64,000 bases of DNA from Massilia sp. CFBP 13721 (GCF_014842025.1 NZ_JACYUY010000005.1:186001-250000), one strand, 5' to 3'. Shown: positions 41,923-51,161, counted from the first letter of the stretch. Notes: generated from the letters alone by a model not told the origin. Program-made: numbers and translations.

Positions 41923-43044
41923 ATGAAAAAATTACAGCTCCTGGGGAACATCACCCCCGCCCAGTTCCTGCGCGATTACTGGCACAAGAAGCCGCTGCTG
42001 ATCCGCAACGCCATCCCCGGCTTCAAGCCGCTGCTGAAATTCGACAAGCTGGCCGAAGCGGCCCGCCTGAACCACGTCGAGTCGCGCCTGGTCACCAATG
42101 TCGACGGCCAGTGGGACATGCAGCATGGCCCGCTGCTTGAGGTGCCGCCGCGCACCCAGCGCGAATGGACCCTGCTGGTGCAGGGCGTGAACCTGCTCGA
42201 CGAACGCGCCGATGCCTTGCTGCGCGAGTTTCGCTTCCTGCCCGATGCGCGCCTGGACGACCTGATGGTCAGCTACGCCACCGACGGCGGCGGCGTCGGC
42301 CCCCACTTCGATTCCTACGACGTGTTCCTGCTGCAGGCGCAGGGCAAGCGCCGCTGGAAGATCAGCGCCCAGCAAGACCTGTCGCTGGTCGACGGCATGC
42401 CGCTGAAGATCCTGTCGAACTTTACCCCGGAAGAAGAATTCGTGCTCGAACCGGGCGACATGCTGTACCTGCCCCCGCACTACGCCCACGACGGCGTGGC
42501 CGAGGGCGAATGCATGACCTATTCGATCGGTTTCCGCGCGCCTTCGTTCCAGGAACTGGGCGAAGCCTTCCTGCAGTTCATGGCCGACTCGATCGACCTG
42601 CCCGGCCGTTACGCCGACCCCGGCCTGCAGCCGGCGAAGAACCCGGCCGAGATCCCGCGCGAGATGCTGGCTTCGGTGACGGAAGAACTCAACAAGGTGC
42701 GCTGGGACGAGGAAGACGTGACGGTGTTCTTCGGCGAATACATGTCCGAGCCGAAGCACAATGTGTTCTTCACGCCGCCACCCAAGCCGCTGGTGGTCGG
42801 CCGCTTCATGGAGACGGCCGCCAAACGCGGCCTGAAACTGTCGGCCAAGTCGCTGATGCTGTACCGCGGCAAGCACGTCTTCATCAACGGCGAATCGTTC
42901 GCGGTCAACCGTGCGGACAAAATTGTCCTCGACGTGCTCGCCAACGAACGGCGCCTGACGGGCGAAGCGCTGGCGCAGGCATCGGACGACGTGCTCGAGG
43001 CCCTGTACACCTGGTACCAGGACGGCTGGGTCGAGCTGGGTTGA
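41923..43044 (+). CDS. roxA: ribosomal protein L16 arginine hydroxylase (JmjC/cupin)
   Basis: Fe(II)/2-oxoglutarate oxygenase of the YcfD/RoxA family, 373 residues. N-terminal KKLQLLGNITPAQFLRDYWHKKPLLIRNAI is typical. Iron ligands: His and Asp in GVGPHFDSYDVFLLQ, second His in LYLPPHYAHDGVAEG. The C-terminal winged-helix part ends DGWVELG. Likely modifies an arginine of ribosomal protein L16. Seven bases separate it from the next gene. Confidence 0.93.
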   Translation: MKKLQLLGNITPAQFLRDYWHKKPLLIRNAIPGFKPLLKFDKLAEAARLNHVESRLVTNVDGQWDMQHGPLLEVPPRTQREWTLLVQGVNLLDERADALLREFRFLPDARLDDLMVSYATDGGGVGPHFDSYDVFLLQAQGKRRWKISAQQDLSLVDGMPLKILSNFTPEEEFVLEPGDMLYLPPHYAHDGVAEGECMTYSIGFRAPSFQELGEAFLQFMADSIDLPGRYADPGLQPAKNPAEIPREMLASVTEELNKVRWDEEDVTVFFGEYMSEPKHNVFFTPPPKPLVVGRFMETAAKRGLKLSAKSLMLYRGKHVFINGESFAVNRADKIVLDVLANERRLTGEALAQASDDVLEALYTWYQDGWVELG

Positions 43045-43051
43045 GGATGTC

Positions 43052-43531
43052 ATGAGCGAGCCGGCCAGCGTCCGCTTCGATACGCGCCGCGAGCTGCAGG
43101 TGCAATGGCGCGCGCTGCTGGCGCGCGCCACTTTCCGGCTCGATCTGTTCGATCCCGATTTCGCCGCGTTTCCGCTGGGCGCGCCGGACGTCGAAGCGAC
43201 GCTGCGCGCCTTCTTCCAGGGCGGCGGCCGATTGCGCCTGGCTTTGCACGACTTCACTTTTATTCAACAATCGTGTCCACGCTTTCTGGGTCTCGTGCGT
43301 TACTACAGCGAGCGCATCGAATGCCGCCAGAGTCCGCGCTCGTTGCGGCACCTGTCGGATTCGTTCGCACTGGCCGATGGCATGCATGTGGTGCGGCGTT
43401 TTCACTGCGACCACATGCGCGGCGAAGCAGTATTCGCCAGTCCGGCCGCGGTCGAACTGCCGGCGCACCGCTTCGAAGCGCTGTGGGAAGAGTCGAGTTT
43501 GACACTCTCACCGACCGTCACCGGACTGTAA
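43052..43531 (+). CDS. uncharacterised protein downstream of roxA
   Basis: 159 residues, no signal peptide or membrane segment. Blocks such as VRFDTRRELQVQWRALLARAT, RLDLFDPDFAAFPLG and GGGRLRLALHDFTFI resemble an uncharacterised family with a phospholipase-D-like outline, but no HKD motif is seen. GAGGATG serves as ribosome site. Co-transcribed with roxA. Confidence 0.75.
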   Translation: MSEPASVRFDTRRELQVQWRALLARATFRLDLFDPDFAAFPLGAPDVEATLRAFFQGGGRLRLALHDFTFIQQSCPRFLGLVRYYSERIECRQSPRSLRHLSDSFALADGMHVVRRFHCDHMRGEAVFASPAAVELPAHRFEALWEESSLTLSPTVTGL

Positions 43532-43640
43532 ATTTGATTTAAATCGATACGCAAATAGAAATCTTGATGTTTGTAGCATCTTGTAACAAAATGAAGCTTA
43601 TCAAGTCACAAAATACTTCCATTTTGGCATTGGTTTTCTA

Positions 43641-43667
43641 TTGCGATTCGGTAAATTTGGCTATAAT
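43641..43667 (+). promoter_or_regulatory. promoter of the Ala/Thr-rich lipoprotein
   Basis: TTGCGA (43641-43646) and TATAAT (43662-43667) with a short 15-base spacer in an AT-rich stretch. It would give a leader of about 127 bases. Confidence 0.55.
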
Positions 43668-43736
43668 ATCGGGTTAGGAAGGTTCCGTTGTCTATCAAGC
43701 ACTGTTACCAGTACGAAAGCCACGAGAATTCCAAAA

Positions 43737-43767
43737 GAGCGATAATTACCGGTAATTATTCATCGCA
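43737..43767 (+). promoter_or_regulatory. 18-bp perfect palindrome in the lipoprotein leader
   Basis: ATAATTACCGGTAATTAT (43742-43759) is perfectly palindromic and is flanked by GCGAT and ATCGC, which extend the hairpin. It lies 41 bases before the ATG, inside the predicted leader RNA. Either an operator or a stabilising leader hairpin. Confidence 0.5.
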
Positions 43768-43799
43768 ACACAAGTACTAAACTTAATTAAGGAAAAACC

Positions 43800-44102
43800 A
43801 TGAAAAAATCCCTGCTGATCGTTTCGCTGATGGCTGTTGCTCTGGCTGCTTGCTCGAAAAAAGAAGAAACCACCACCACCACCACCCCAGCTGCTGTTGA
43901 AGCACCTGCAGCGACCACCACCACCGACGCTGCTGCTCCAGCCGCTGACGCGACCACCACGACGACCACCACCACCGACGCTGCTGCTACCCCAGCTGCT
44001 GACGCTGCTGCTGCTGCTGCAACCGCTTCGGCTGCTGCTGCTGACGCTGCTTCGGCCGCTTCGACCGCTGCTGACGTCGCTGCTGACGCTGCAAAGAAGT
44101 AA
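43800..44102 (+). CDS. Ala/Thr-rich small lipoprotein
   Basis: 100 residues with a lipoprotein signal, MKKSLLIVSLMAVALAAC, so Cys18 would be lipidated. The mature part is almost only Ala and Thr with a few Asp, ending AAKK. The DNA is made of ACC and GCT runs; GCT for Ala is rare elsewhere here, and suggests either high expression or repeat growth. AAGGAAAA is the ribosome site, and a strong terminator follows. Function unknown; likely a flexible outer-membrane tether. Confidence 0.85.
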   Translation: MKKSLLIVSLMAVALAACSKKEETTTTTTPAAVEAPAATTTTDAAAPAADATTTTTTTTDAAATPAADAAAAAATASAAAADAASAASTAADVAADAAKK

Positions 44103-44120
44103 TCAGCACCTCGCTGATGG

Positions 44121-44149
44121 AAAAACCGGCCTGCGGGCCGGTTTTTTTT
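44121..44149 (+). terminator. Rho-independent terminator of the lipoprotein gene
   Basis: AAAAACCGGCC, loop, GGCCGGTTTTTTTT, 19 bases after the stop codon. Confidence 0.92.
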
Positions 44150-44191
44150 CGTCTGGAGGTTTGGTAACGATGGCGCCCACCACTGGCCGTC

Positions 44192-44346
44192 GTGCACCGT
44201 AGGGTGGGCACTCGTGCCCACGCGGTCGAACGCATGCATATCGAAATGCCGCGCAATACCGCGGTGCATACGTCGAATGAGTTTTCACACGTTGCGGCAC
44301 GCACCCGTACGACCGCGTGGGCACCAGTGCCCACCCTACGGTGCAC
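44192..44346. repeat. GTAGGGTGG palindrome family, 37-bp arms (locus G)
   Basis: Arms 44192-44228 and 44310-44346 pair almost perfectly (GTGCACCGTAGGGTGGGCAC...). Each arm also folds on itself (GGGCAC / GTGCCC). A shorter inner pair, ATGC...GCAT, lies between. Situated between the two facing terminators of convergent genes. Confidence 0.88.
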
Positions 44347-44360
44347 CACTGATTCGACAT

Positions 44361-44386
44361 AAAAAAAGCCGGCCACAGGGCCGGCT
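44361..44386 (-). terminator. Rho-independent terminator of bamC
   Basis: AGCCGGCC, ACAG loop, GGCCGGCT; on the minus strand followed by TTTTTT, 21 bases after the bamC stop. Confidence 0.9.
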
Positions 44387-44406
44387 CTTCTAGTACCGAA
44401 CAACGA

Positions 44407-45579
44407 TTACTTCAGCTCGTCATTCAGCAGCGACAAGATCTTCTTGCCCGTCGCCGACGTATCCGGCGCGCCGGTGTTGTCCTGCACGGTGACGTTGCTG
44501 ACGGCGGCGTTCGGCTCGGCCTTGACGATCACGCGGTAGCGCTGGGCTTCCTTGGCCTTGTCGGAATCGCCGAAGCTGAACAGGCGCTTGATGAAGCCTT
44601 CCTTGTTCGAGCCGTCCGGATCGACGTAGCGCACGAAGTACACGCCCTGCACGCGGTCGCGGTCTTCGACGGTGAAGCCGACGCGGTCGAGCGCCAGGCC
44701 GACGCGGCGCCAGGCGCGGTCGAAGCCCTCGTCGACTTCGACGCGGTCGCCCAGCAGTTTCGCATGCTGCGGCGCCACGGCGGCGTTCGCCAGCGTCGCT
44801 TCAGCCGTCTTGACGGCGGCCGGCTCGGTGGCGCCGGTCAGGCGGGCCACCAGGCGCGCCAGGAACTGGGCTTCGAGCGCCGGGTCGTTCGGACGCACGG
44901 TCCAGGTGGTCGTTTCCTTCTGGGCGCCGGTCAGCACTTCTTCGGCGCCGCGGTGGCTGATGTAGATCTCGGTCGAGCCGTCCGGCAGGCGCTCGAGGCG
45001 GGTGCGGAACTTGTCGCGCTCGCCGGTCGAATAGGCGCTGTCGAACACGCGGCCGAGCGTGCGGCGCACGATGTCTTGCGGGATCTTCGAGCGGTTTTCG
45101 TTCCACTCGGTTTCCATGATGCCGGTAGCAGCCGATTCCGACGCCAGCGGGAAGCCCGCGTCTTCCCAGAACTGGCGCACCTGCGGCCACAGCTGTTCAG
45201 GCGTCTGCTTGACCACCAGCCAGCGCTGGTCGCCGGCGCGCTCGACGCGCACGGCTTCGGTCGAGACCGGGCCGATGGCTGTACCGCTCGCCGCAGGAAC
45301 TGCAACGCCAGCGGCAGCGCCAGGCTGCGCAGCCGCGCCCGCCTGCATGCCGGATGCGGTGGCAATGCCGCGTTCAGGCACGGCGTAACGATTGTCTTTC
45401 TGCAGCTGGGTCAGGTCGGGCGGCACGTCCAGCGGCGCGGCCTTTTTGGACGACTTGTAGTCCACCTTGTCGGACTCGAAAACGGTGGTGCATGCCGCCA
45501 TGGAGAGCGCCACGGCGCCGATGGCGAGCACGCGCACAGGCGCGGAAACGGAGGTCGTCGTCTTGTTGCTTTTAGTCAT
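44407..45579 (-). CDS. bamC: outer membrane assembly lipoprotein BamC
   Basis: Part of the BAM complex that inserts beta-barrel proteins. 390 residues. Lipoprotein signal with SMAAC; the conserved unstructured N-terminal segment DYKSSKKAAPLDVPPDL that contacts BamD; then two helix-grip domains, the first starting QRWLVVKQTPEQLWPQV, the second GFDRAWRRVGLALDRVGF. It has an Ala-rich insert of about 25 residues near residue 80. It follows dapA by 24 bases, the same order as in enterobacteria. Confidence 0.92.
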   Translation of the reverse strand: MTKSNKTTTSVSAPVRVLAIGAVALSMAACTTVFESDKVDYKSSKKAAPLDVPPDLTQLQKDNRYAVPERGIATASGMQAGAAAQPGAAAGVAVPAASGTAIGPVSTEAVRVERAGDQRWLVVKQTPEQLWPQVRQFWEDAGFPLASESAATGIMETEWNENRSKIPQDIVRRTLGRVFDSAYSTGERDKFRTRLERLPDGSTEIYISHRGAEEVLTGAQKETTTWTVRPNDPALEAQFLARLVARLTGATEPAAVKTAEATLANAAVAPQHAKLLGDRVEVDEGFDRAWRRVGLALDRVGFTVEDRDRVQGVYFVRYVDPDGSNKEGFIKRLFSFGDSDKAKEAQRYRVIVKAEPNAAVSNVTVQDNTGAPDTSATGKKILSLLNDELK

Positions 45580-45603
45580 ATCGTTACGGTGTCAGATCTG
45601 TAA

Positions 45604-46488
45604 TCAGGATTGCACGACGAGGCCGGCGGTGCGCAGGGCGCCGCGGACGGTGTCGTGGAAAGCGTTCGACAAGGGCGCGAGCGGCAGGCGCAGGCCGGAT
45701 GGCATCTTGCCCATCTCGGCCAGTGCCCATTTCACCGGCACCGGATTCGGCTCGACGAACAGCTTGGCGTGCAGCTCGAGCACGCTGTTGTTGATGGCGA
45801 TGGCGCGCTGGACGTCGCCGGCCATGGCCGCTTCGCACAGTTCGTGCATGGCGCGCGGCGCCACGTTGGCGGTGACGGAAATATTCCCGGCGCCGCCGCA
45901 GAACATCAGCGTCATCGCGGTCGGGTCATCGCCCGAGTACACGGCAAACGACTTGTCGACCAGCTTCAGCAATTCGATGCCGCGGCCGATGTTGCCGGTC
46001 GCATCTTTCACGCCGACGATGTTCGGGATCGTGGACAGGCGCAGGATGGTCTCGTTGCTCATGTCGGCCACCGTGCGGCCCGGCACGTTGTACAGGATGA
46101 CCGGCAGGTCGACCGCTTCGGCGATCGCCTTGAAGTGGCGGTACATGCCTTCCTGGGTCGGACGGTTGTAATACGGCACCACCTGCAGCGAGGCGTCGGC
46201 GCCGACTTCCTTGGCCGCACGCGTCAGCGTGATGGCCTCAAGGGTCGAGTTGCCGCCGCTGCCGGCGATGACGGGGATACGGCCGGCGACGTGGTCCACG
46301 GCCAGCTTGATCAGTTCGACGTGCTCTTCCGGGGTGACGGTGGCCGATTCGCCGGTGGTGCCGACGATGACGATGCCGTCGGTGCCTTCGTCCACATGCC
46401 AGTCGATCAACTTGCGCAGGCCATCCTTGTCGAGGCTGCCGTCTTCGAACATCGGCGTGACGATTGCTACAATGCTGCCCTTAATCAT
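45604..46488 (-). CDS. dapA: 4-hydroxy-tetrahydrodipicolinate synthase
   Basis: Condenses pyruvate with aspartate semialdehyde in lysine and peptidoglycan precursor synthesis. 294 residues from [13 protein letters not shown]. Class I aldolase signatures [15 protein letters not shown] and [16 protein letters not shown]; the Schiff-base lysine is in [13 protein letters not shown]; the triad Tyr is in YNVPGRT. The upstream ATG at 46563 is rejected as it lies near the methyltransferase end. Operon with bamC. Confidence 0.97.
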   Translation of the reverse strand: MIKGSIVAIVTPMFEDGSLDKDGLRKLIDWHVDEGTDGIVIVGTTGESATVTPEEHVELIKLAVDHVAGRIPVIAGSGGNSTLEAITLTRAAKEVGADASLQVVPYYNRPTQEGMYRHFKAIAEAVDLPVILYNVPGRTVADMSNETILRLSTIPNIVGVKDATGNIGRGIELLKLVDKSFAVYSGDDPTAMTLMFCGGAGNISVTANVAPRAMHELCEAAMAGDVQRAIAINNSVLELHAKLFVEPNPVPVKWALAEMGKMPSGLRLPLAPLSNAFHDTVRGALRTAGLVVQS

Positions 46489-46549
46489 AATCAGTGGTAC
46501 GTGCGGTAAAGGAAAAATCTGATTGTAGCGGATCGTCCGCCAATATGGT

Positions 46550-47122
46550 TCATTCCCGACCAACTAAATGGTCGAGCTTGGCCTCGGTTCCGATAAAGGC
46601 GCGCCCCGCCGCGCACAGCCTTTGCACCCGCGCAGGCTTCGGATCGGCGACCACACCATCCTCGTAGGCGAGCACGGTCAAGCCGCCCAGCGCAGCCAGT
46701 TCCAGCAGTTCGCCGGGGCGCAGCAGGAAGGCTGGATTGCTCGGCTTGCCGAAGGCTTCGTTGCCGATTGCAAAGGTTTCATAGATCAGCACGCCGTCCG
46801 GCGCGAGGCTGTCCAGCAAGTGCTGGAACAGCGGCCGGTGCAGGTAATTCGTGACGACGATGCCGGCGAAGCGGCCCGCTGCGAATGGCCAGCACGCGCC
46901 TTCTTCCTCAAGGTCGACTTGCAGCGTTTCGATGCCGGCACAGGCTGCGGCGACGAGCGCCTGCGGGTCGCGGTCGGCGGCAAGCACCCGATGCCCGAGG
47001 CCGGCGAACAGGCGCGCGTGGCGACCGCTGCCGCAAGCCAGGTCGAGCACCTCGCCGGCCGGCACCAGGCCGGCGAAACGGCGTACCCAGGGGGAGGGAT
47101 TGTCGGTTGGCGTCCGCATCAA
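46550..47122 (-). CDS. class I SAM-dependent methyltransferase
   Basis: 190 residues. SAM-binding motif [28 protein letters not shown], post-motifs [12 protein letters not shown] and [16 protein letters not shown]. Starts MMRT. Ten bases behind the site-2 protease gene, so in the same run. Resembles TehB/UbiG-like small methyltransferases; substrate not known. Confidence 0.85.
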   Translation of the reverse strand: MMRTPTDNPSPWVRRFAGLVPAGEVLDLACGSGRHARLFAGLGHRVLAADRDPQALVAAACAGIETLQVDLEEEGACWPFAAGRFAGIVVTNYLHRPLFQHLLDSLAPDGVLIYETFAIGNEAFGKPSNPAFLLRPGELLELAALGGLTVLAYEDGVVADPKPARVQRLCAAGRAFIGTEAKLDHLVGRE

Positions 47123-47132
47123 ATGCTATCCC

Positions 47133-47786
47133 TCAGCTCAGCAGGAAGGTAATCGGCGACGCGATCAATTCCACCGCCTGGGCGCCCAGCCACATCACCG
47201 GCTGCACCCAGAAGGAGAGCACGCCGAGCCACAGCAGCGCCAGCAGGATGAAGAAGCCGTACGGCTCGATCTTCGCGAATTTATAGGCCAGCGTATTCGG
47301 CAGCATGCTGGTCAGCACGCGCCCGCCGTCGAGCGGCGGCAACGGGAACAGGTTGAAGGCGAAGATCAGCAAATTCGTCACGATGCCGGCCTGGGCGACC
47401 TTGTGCGGGAAGTCCTCGGCCACCTCCATCGCGCCCAAGGCGACGCCGAAAATCAGCCACATCACCGCCATCACGAGGTTCGCCAGCGGACCGGCCAGCG
47501 CCACCCAGGCCATGTCGCGCTTCGGATTGCGCAGGTTGCCGAACTGGATCGGCACCGGCTTGGCATAGCCGAACACGAAGCCCGAAGTCACGTAGAGCGC
47601 GACCGGAATGATGATGGTGCCGAACAGATCGATGTGCGAGATGGGGTTGAGCGTCATGCGTCCCTGCGCATACGCCGTGTTGTCGCCGAAATAGCGGGCG
47701 ACATAGGCGTGGGCGGCTTCGTGCAGGGTAATCGCGAACAGAACGGGCAGCGCATAGACTGCGATATTGCGAATGATTTCATCCAT
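47133..47786 (-). CDS. site-2 protease family membrane metalloprotease
   Basis: 217 residues, about five hydrophobic segments, family M50. Zinc motif ITLHEAAHAYVARYFGD near residue 21 and the second motif FNLFPLPPLDGGRVL. Short form without PDZ domain. Upstream of the methyltransferase and downstream of yciO, an order common in betaproteobacteria. Confidence 0.9.
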   Translation of the reverse strand: MDEIIRNIAVYALPVLFAITLHEAAHAYVARYFGDNTAYAQGRMTLNPISHIDLFGTIIIPVALYVTSGFVFGYAKPVPIQFGNLRNPKRDMAWVALAGPLANLVMAVMWLIFGVALGAMEVAEDFPHKVAQAGIVTNLLIFAFNLFPLPPLDGGRVLTSMLPNTLAYKFAKIEPYGFFILLALLWLGVLSFWVQPVMWLGAQAVELIASPITFLLS

Positions 47787-47840
47787 AAGGGAGCGATTCT
47801 AGCAGAGCCGGGCGCGCTGGCCCGGCTTGGGGGCGGTCTG

Positions 47841-48464
47841 TCAGAGACCGAAGGCGGCCGGATCGCCCCTGCCCTCGCGCACGAGGACGGGTTCGGAACC
47901 GGTGAGGTCGATGATGGTGGTGGCTTCCAGGGTGCCGGCGCCGCCGTCGATGACGAGCTCGATCTGTTTTTCGAGGCGCTCGCGCACTTCGTCCGGATCG
48001 GACAGCATGTGTTCGTCGCCCGGCAGCTGCAAGGTAGTGCCGATCAGCGGCTCGCCCAGTTCTTCCAGCAGCGCCAGCGTGATCGCGTTTTCCGGCACGC
48101 GCAGGCCGATGGTCTTGCGCGACGGGTGCGACAGGCGCCGCGGCACCTCTTTCGTCGCTTCCAGGATCACGGTATAGGGCCCCGGCATGGTGGCTTTCAG
48201 CAGGCGGTACTGGACGTTGTCGACGCGCGCGTACTGCGCGATTTCCGACAGGTCGCGGCACAGCATCGTCAGGTGGTGCTTGTCGTCAATGCCGCGCACG
48301 CGGCGCAGTTTTTCCACCGCCGCCTTGTCGTCCAGCTGGCATACCAGCGCGTAGGCCGAGTCGGTCGGCAGCGCGACCACGCCGCCGGCGCGGATGATCT
48401 GCGCCGCCTGCGCGATCAGGCGCTTTTGCGGATTTTCAGCATGAATATGGAAAAACTGGCCCAT
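47841..48464 (-). CDS. yciO: YciO/Sua5-type threonylcarbamoyl-AMP synthase-like protein
   Basis: 207 residues of the YrdC/Sua5 fold: AGGVVALPTDSAYALVCQLDDKAAV, KHHLTMLCRDLSEIAQYA, MPGPYTVILEA, KTIGLRVPENAI. The Sua5 C-terminal domain is missing. YciO proteins have weak or uncertain activity in t6A tRNA synthesis, so the housekeeping enzyme may be elsewhere. Confidence 0.88.
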   Translation of the reverse strand: MGQFFHIHAENPQKRLIAQAAQIIRAGGVVALPTDSAYALVCQLDDKAAVEKLRRVRGIDDKHHLTMLCRDLSEIAQYARVDNVQYRLLKATMPGPYTVILEATKEVPRRLSHPSRKTIGLRVPENAITLALLEELGEPLIGTTLQLPGDEHMLSDPDEVRERLEKQIELVIDGGAGTLEATTIIDLTGSEPVLVREGRGDPAAFGL

Positions 48465-48491
48465 TCAATGTCCTCTCTCGGTGTCCTCTTA

Positions 48492-49364
48492 TTAACGCAG
48501 TGCCTGCAATGCCGCGATGCGTTCTTCCATCGGCGGGTGCGTCGAAAACAGCGCACCCCAGCCGCCACCGCCGCCGGAAATGCCCGAGGCGCTCATCGAC
48601 GACGGCAAGGCGCCAGGCTGGAAGCCGCCCAGGCGCGCCAGCGCGTTCTGCATCGGCACCGTGCTGCCCAGCAGTTTCGCCGAGCCGGCGTCGGCGCGGA
48701 ATTCGCGTTTGCGCGAGAACCAGGCGACGATGATCGATGCTAGCAGACCGAACAGGATTTCGCACACGAACACGGCTGCCATGTAACCGATGCCGCGGCC
48801 GCCCTCGTTGCGCAGCAGGACCTTGTCGACGAAATAGCCGACCACGCGCGCGAAGAACACGACGAAAGTATTCACCACGCCCTGGATCAGGGTCAGCGTG
48901 ATCATGTCGCCGTTGGCGATGTGCGCCACTTCGTGGCCGAGCACGGCTTCGACTTCGTCGCGGTTCATGCCTTGCAGCAGGCCGGTGGAAACGGCGACCA
49001 GCGCCGAATTCTTGAAGGCGCCGGTGGCGAAGGCGTTCGGCTCGCCATCGTAGACGGCCACTTCCGGCATGCCGATGCCGGCGCGCTCGGACAGCTGGCG
49101 CACCGTGTTCACCAGCCACAGCTCGGTGGAATTTTGCGGCTGCTCGATGACGCGCGCACCGGTCGACCACTTGGCCATCGGTTTGCTCATCAAGAGCGAA
49201 ATGATGGAACCGGTAAAGCCCACCACCAGCGAAAACACGGCCAGCGCGCCGACATTGATCCCCTGCGCCGAAACCGCGCGCCCGACCCCGAGCAGGTTCA
49301 GGACGACCGTCAGCACCAGCACAACCGCGAGGTTGGTGGCGAGGAATAACACGATGCGCTTCAT
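48492..49364 (-). CDS. htpX: membrane protease HtpX
   Basis: Zinc metalloprotease of the inner membrane that removes damaged membrane proteins with FtsH. 290 residues. Two N-terminal membrane segments, active site [20 protein letters not shown] near residue 140, two more hydrophobic segments, [13 protein letters not shown] with the third zinc ligand, and the C-terminal [14 protein letters not shown]. Confidence 0.96.
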   Translation of the reverse strand: MKRIVLFLATNLAVVLVLTVVLNLLGVGRAVSAQGINVGALAVFSLVVGFTGSIISLLMSKPMAKWSTGARVIEQPQNSTELWLVNTVRQLSERAGIGMPEVAVYDGEPNAFATGAFKNSALVAVSTGLLQGMNRDEVEAVLGHEVAHIANGDMITLTLIQGVVNTFVVFFARVVGYFVDKVLLRNEGGRGIGYMAAVFVCEILFGLLASIIVAWFSRKREFRADAGSAKLLGSTVPMQNALARLGGFQPGALPSSMSASGISGGGGGWGALFSTHPPMEERIAALQALR

Positions 49365-49483
49365 GGGGATGCCTCCGGGGCGATTGACATTAACAGGATG
49401 CCAAGATAGGGGTGCCCGAGGGGAAATGCAAGGGTGGGAGGCTTATGCTGGGCTTAAAGCGCCCGCAATCGGATCACGGTTTT

Positions 49484-49598
49484 GTAGGGTGGGCGCCCCG
49501 TGCCCACGCGTCAACCATGCGTCGTGTTGGCTCGTCATTTTGAGAACAAGGCCAACACCATGCGAACGTCACGCGTGGGCACGGGGCGCCCACCCCAC
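49484..49598. repeat. GTAGGGTGG palindrome family, same type as locus E (locus H)
   Basis: Arms 49484-49511 and 49571-49598 pair with one mismatch (CCCCAC for CCCTAC at the right end). The inner pair GTGTTGGC / GCCAACAC is the same as in locus E, 18 kb away, while the loop differs. Between htpX and the PHP gene on the same strand. Confidence 0.88.
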
Positions 49599-49612
49599 GC
49601 GCAACACAACGA

Positions 49613-50446
49613 TCAAAACCAGTCGTACCACACCGGCGTTACCCCGGCCGGCAACGGCGGCAGCGCATCGAACTCCACCCGCGCCTCCCCCGGCGCATGG
49701 AAATCCGTTCCGCGCGACGCCAAAAAGCCATAGCGCCGCGCCACCTCGGCATAGGTCGCGTACTGGTCCGGTGTATGGCTGCCGGTCACGACCTCGATTG
49801 CATTCCCGCCCAGCTGGCGGAATTCGTCGAACAGCGCGTCCTCGGCCGTCTGCGAGAATTTGTAGCGCCCCGGATGCGCGATCACGGGAATGCCGCCGGC
49901 GCCCTGGATCCAGCCCATGGCTTCCGGCAGCGAGGCCCAGCGGTGCGGCACGTAGCCCGGCTTGCCTTCGGTAAGGAAGCGGCGGAACACCTCGGTGGTG
50001 GTGTCGCACTTGCCGCATTCGACCAGGTAGCGCGCGAAATGGGTGCGCGAGAGCAGGTCCGGGTTGCCGACGAATTTCAGTGCGCCCTGGTAGGCGTCCG
50101 GGATGCCCGCTGCTTCCAGCTGAGCGGCAATTTCGCGTCCGCGCGCATCGCGTCCGTTGCGGGTCTGGGCCAGGCCGGCCAGCAGCGCCGGATTGTCTTC
50201 GTCGATCTGCAGGCCGACCAGGTGCACGGTCTGGTTGGCCCAGGTGACCGAGATTTCGACGCCGGGCACGAAGCGCATGCCCTGCTCTGTCGCCGCGGCG
50301 CGCGCCGGCTTGACGCCGCCCACTTCGTCGTGGTCGGTCAGGCCCCAGACCTCGACCCCGCCCTTGCGCGCGTAAGCGGCCAGGGCGGCGGGTGCGAGCA
50401 CGCCGTCGGAGACATTGGAATGGCAGTGAAGATCGACTTTCAGCAT
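49613..50446 (-). CDS. rnm: PHP-domain 3',5'-nucleotide phosphatase / 5'-3' exoribonuclease
   Basis: 277 residues from MLKVDLHCHSNVSDG. Metal-binding PHP motifs: DLHCHSN, GLTDHDEVGG, PGVEISVTW, IAHPGRYKF and GTDFHAPGE. This is the YciV/RNase AM family, which hydrolyses 3',5'-bisphosphonucleotides and trims RNA 5' ends. The alternative ATG at 50566 has no support. Lies upstream of htpX and yciO. Confidence 0.9.
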   Translation of the reverse strand: MLKVDLHCHSNVSDGVLAPAALAAYARKGGVEVWGLTDHDEVGGVKPARAAATEQGMRFVPGVEISVTWANQTVHLVGLQIDEDNPALLAGLAQTRNGRDARGREIAAQLEAAGIPDAYQGALKFVGNPDLLSRTHFARYLVECGKCDTTTEVFRRFLTEGKPGYVPHRWASLPEAMGWIQGAGGIPVIAHPGRYKFSQTAEDALFDEFRQLGGNAIEVVTGSHTPDQYATYAEVARRYGFLASRGTDFHAPGEARVEFDALPPLPAGVTPVWYDWF

Positions 50447-50564
50447 GATGCGCGGGCGGTTTTCTGGACGAGCAAACATTGTACGCCGCATTGCGCGGGC
50501 CGGCGCGACGGCGTCCGCTTGCCGGGGTGGAAATGGTAGAGTGAGCGTTTCATTTCGGGAGCGC

Positions 50565-50960
50565 ATGATGCGGACTTGCCACGGCAGCTGTCATTGCGGC
50601 GCGGTGCACTACGAAGCCGACCTCGCCGCCGGCACCGTCAAATGCAATTGCTCGGTCTGCACGAAGATGCGTTTCTGGGCGGTGCAGGTGCCGTCCAGCG
50701 CATTCCGGCTGCTGGCGGGCGAGAATGCCTTGAGCGAGTATCGCTTCGCTGCCAAGCGCGACGTTCATTGTTTTTGCCGGCATTGCGGGATCAATGTGTT
50801 TTCGACCGGGCATTCGGCGCGGCTGGGGGCGTTCCATGCGGTGACGGTGGCGAGCCTGGATGATGTGCCGGTGGAAGAATTGCTGGCGGCGCCGGTGCGT
50901 TACGTCGATGGGCGCAATGATGCGTGGGAGGTGCCGCCGGTGGAGGTGCGGCATTTGTAG
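50565..50960 (+). CDS. GFA-family zinc protein (second copy)
   Basis: 131 residues from MMRTCHGSCHCG, preceded by GGGAG. Zinc cysteines SCHCGAVHYE, KCNCSVCTKM and CFCRHCGINVF. Diverged from the GFA gene at 22.7 kb, so not a recent duplicate. Divergent from the PHP gene. Confidence 0.87.
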   Translation: MMRTCHGSCHCGAVHYEADLAAGTVKCNCSVCTKMRFWAVQVPSSAFRLLAGENALSEYRFAAKRDVHCFCRHCGINVFSTGHSARLGAFHAVTVASLDDVPVEELLAAPVRYVDGRNDAWEVPPVEVRHL

Positions 50961-51030
50961 GGGATGCAAATATTCTTTGCAGTTTGAGGCTGGGATGCAA
51001 ATTTCCTTTGCATCGTGCTTACGCTAACTG

Positions 51031-51118
51031 AACGCGTGGACGGGGGACCCGTCCACCCTACATTATGCTCGTCGGGCGACGACCCTATCCCGTAGGATGG
51101 GCACTTGCGCCCATGCGG
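51031..51118. repeat. GTAGGGTGG palindrome family, reversed arms (locus I)
   Basis: First arm 51031-51061 (GAACGCGTGGACGGG...CCACCCTAC), second arm 51091-51118 (CGTAGGATGGGC...GCCCATGCGG). The CCCTAC ends face inward, the reverse of loci B, E, G and H. Internal pairs change together: GGACGGG with CCCGTCC in one, GATGGGC with GCCCATG in the other. Confidence 0.75.
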
Positions 51119-51161
51119 ATTCGACTCACCATGAACAGGCAACAGCCCCAGAGTCTCCACA

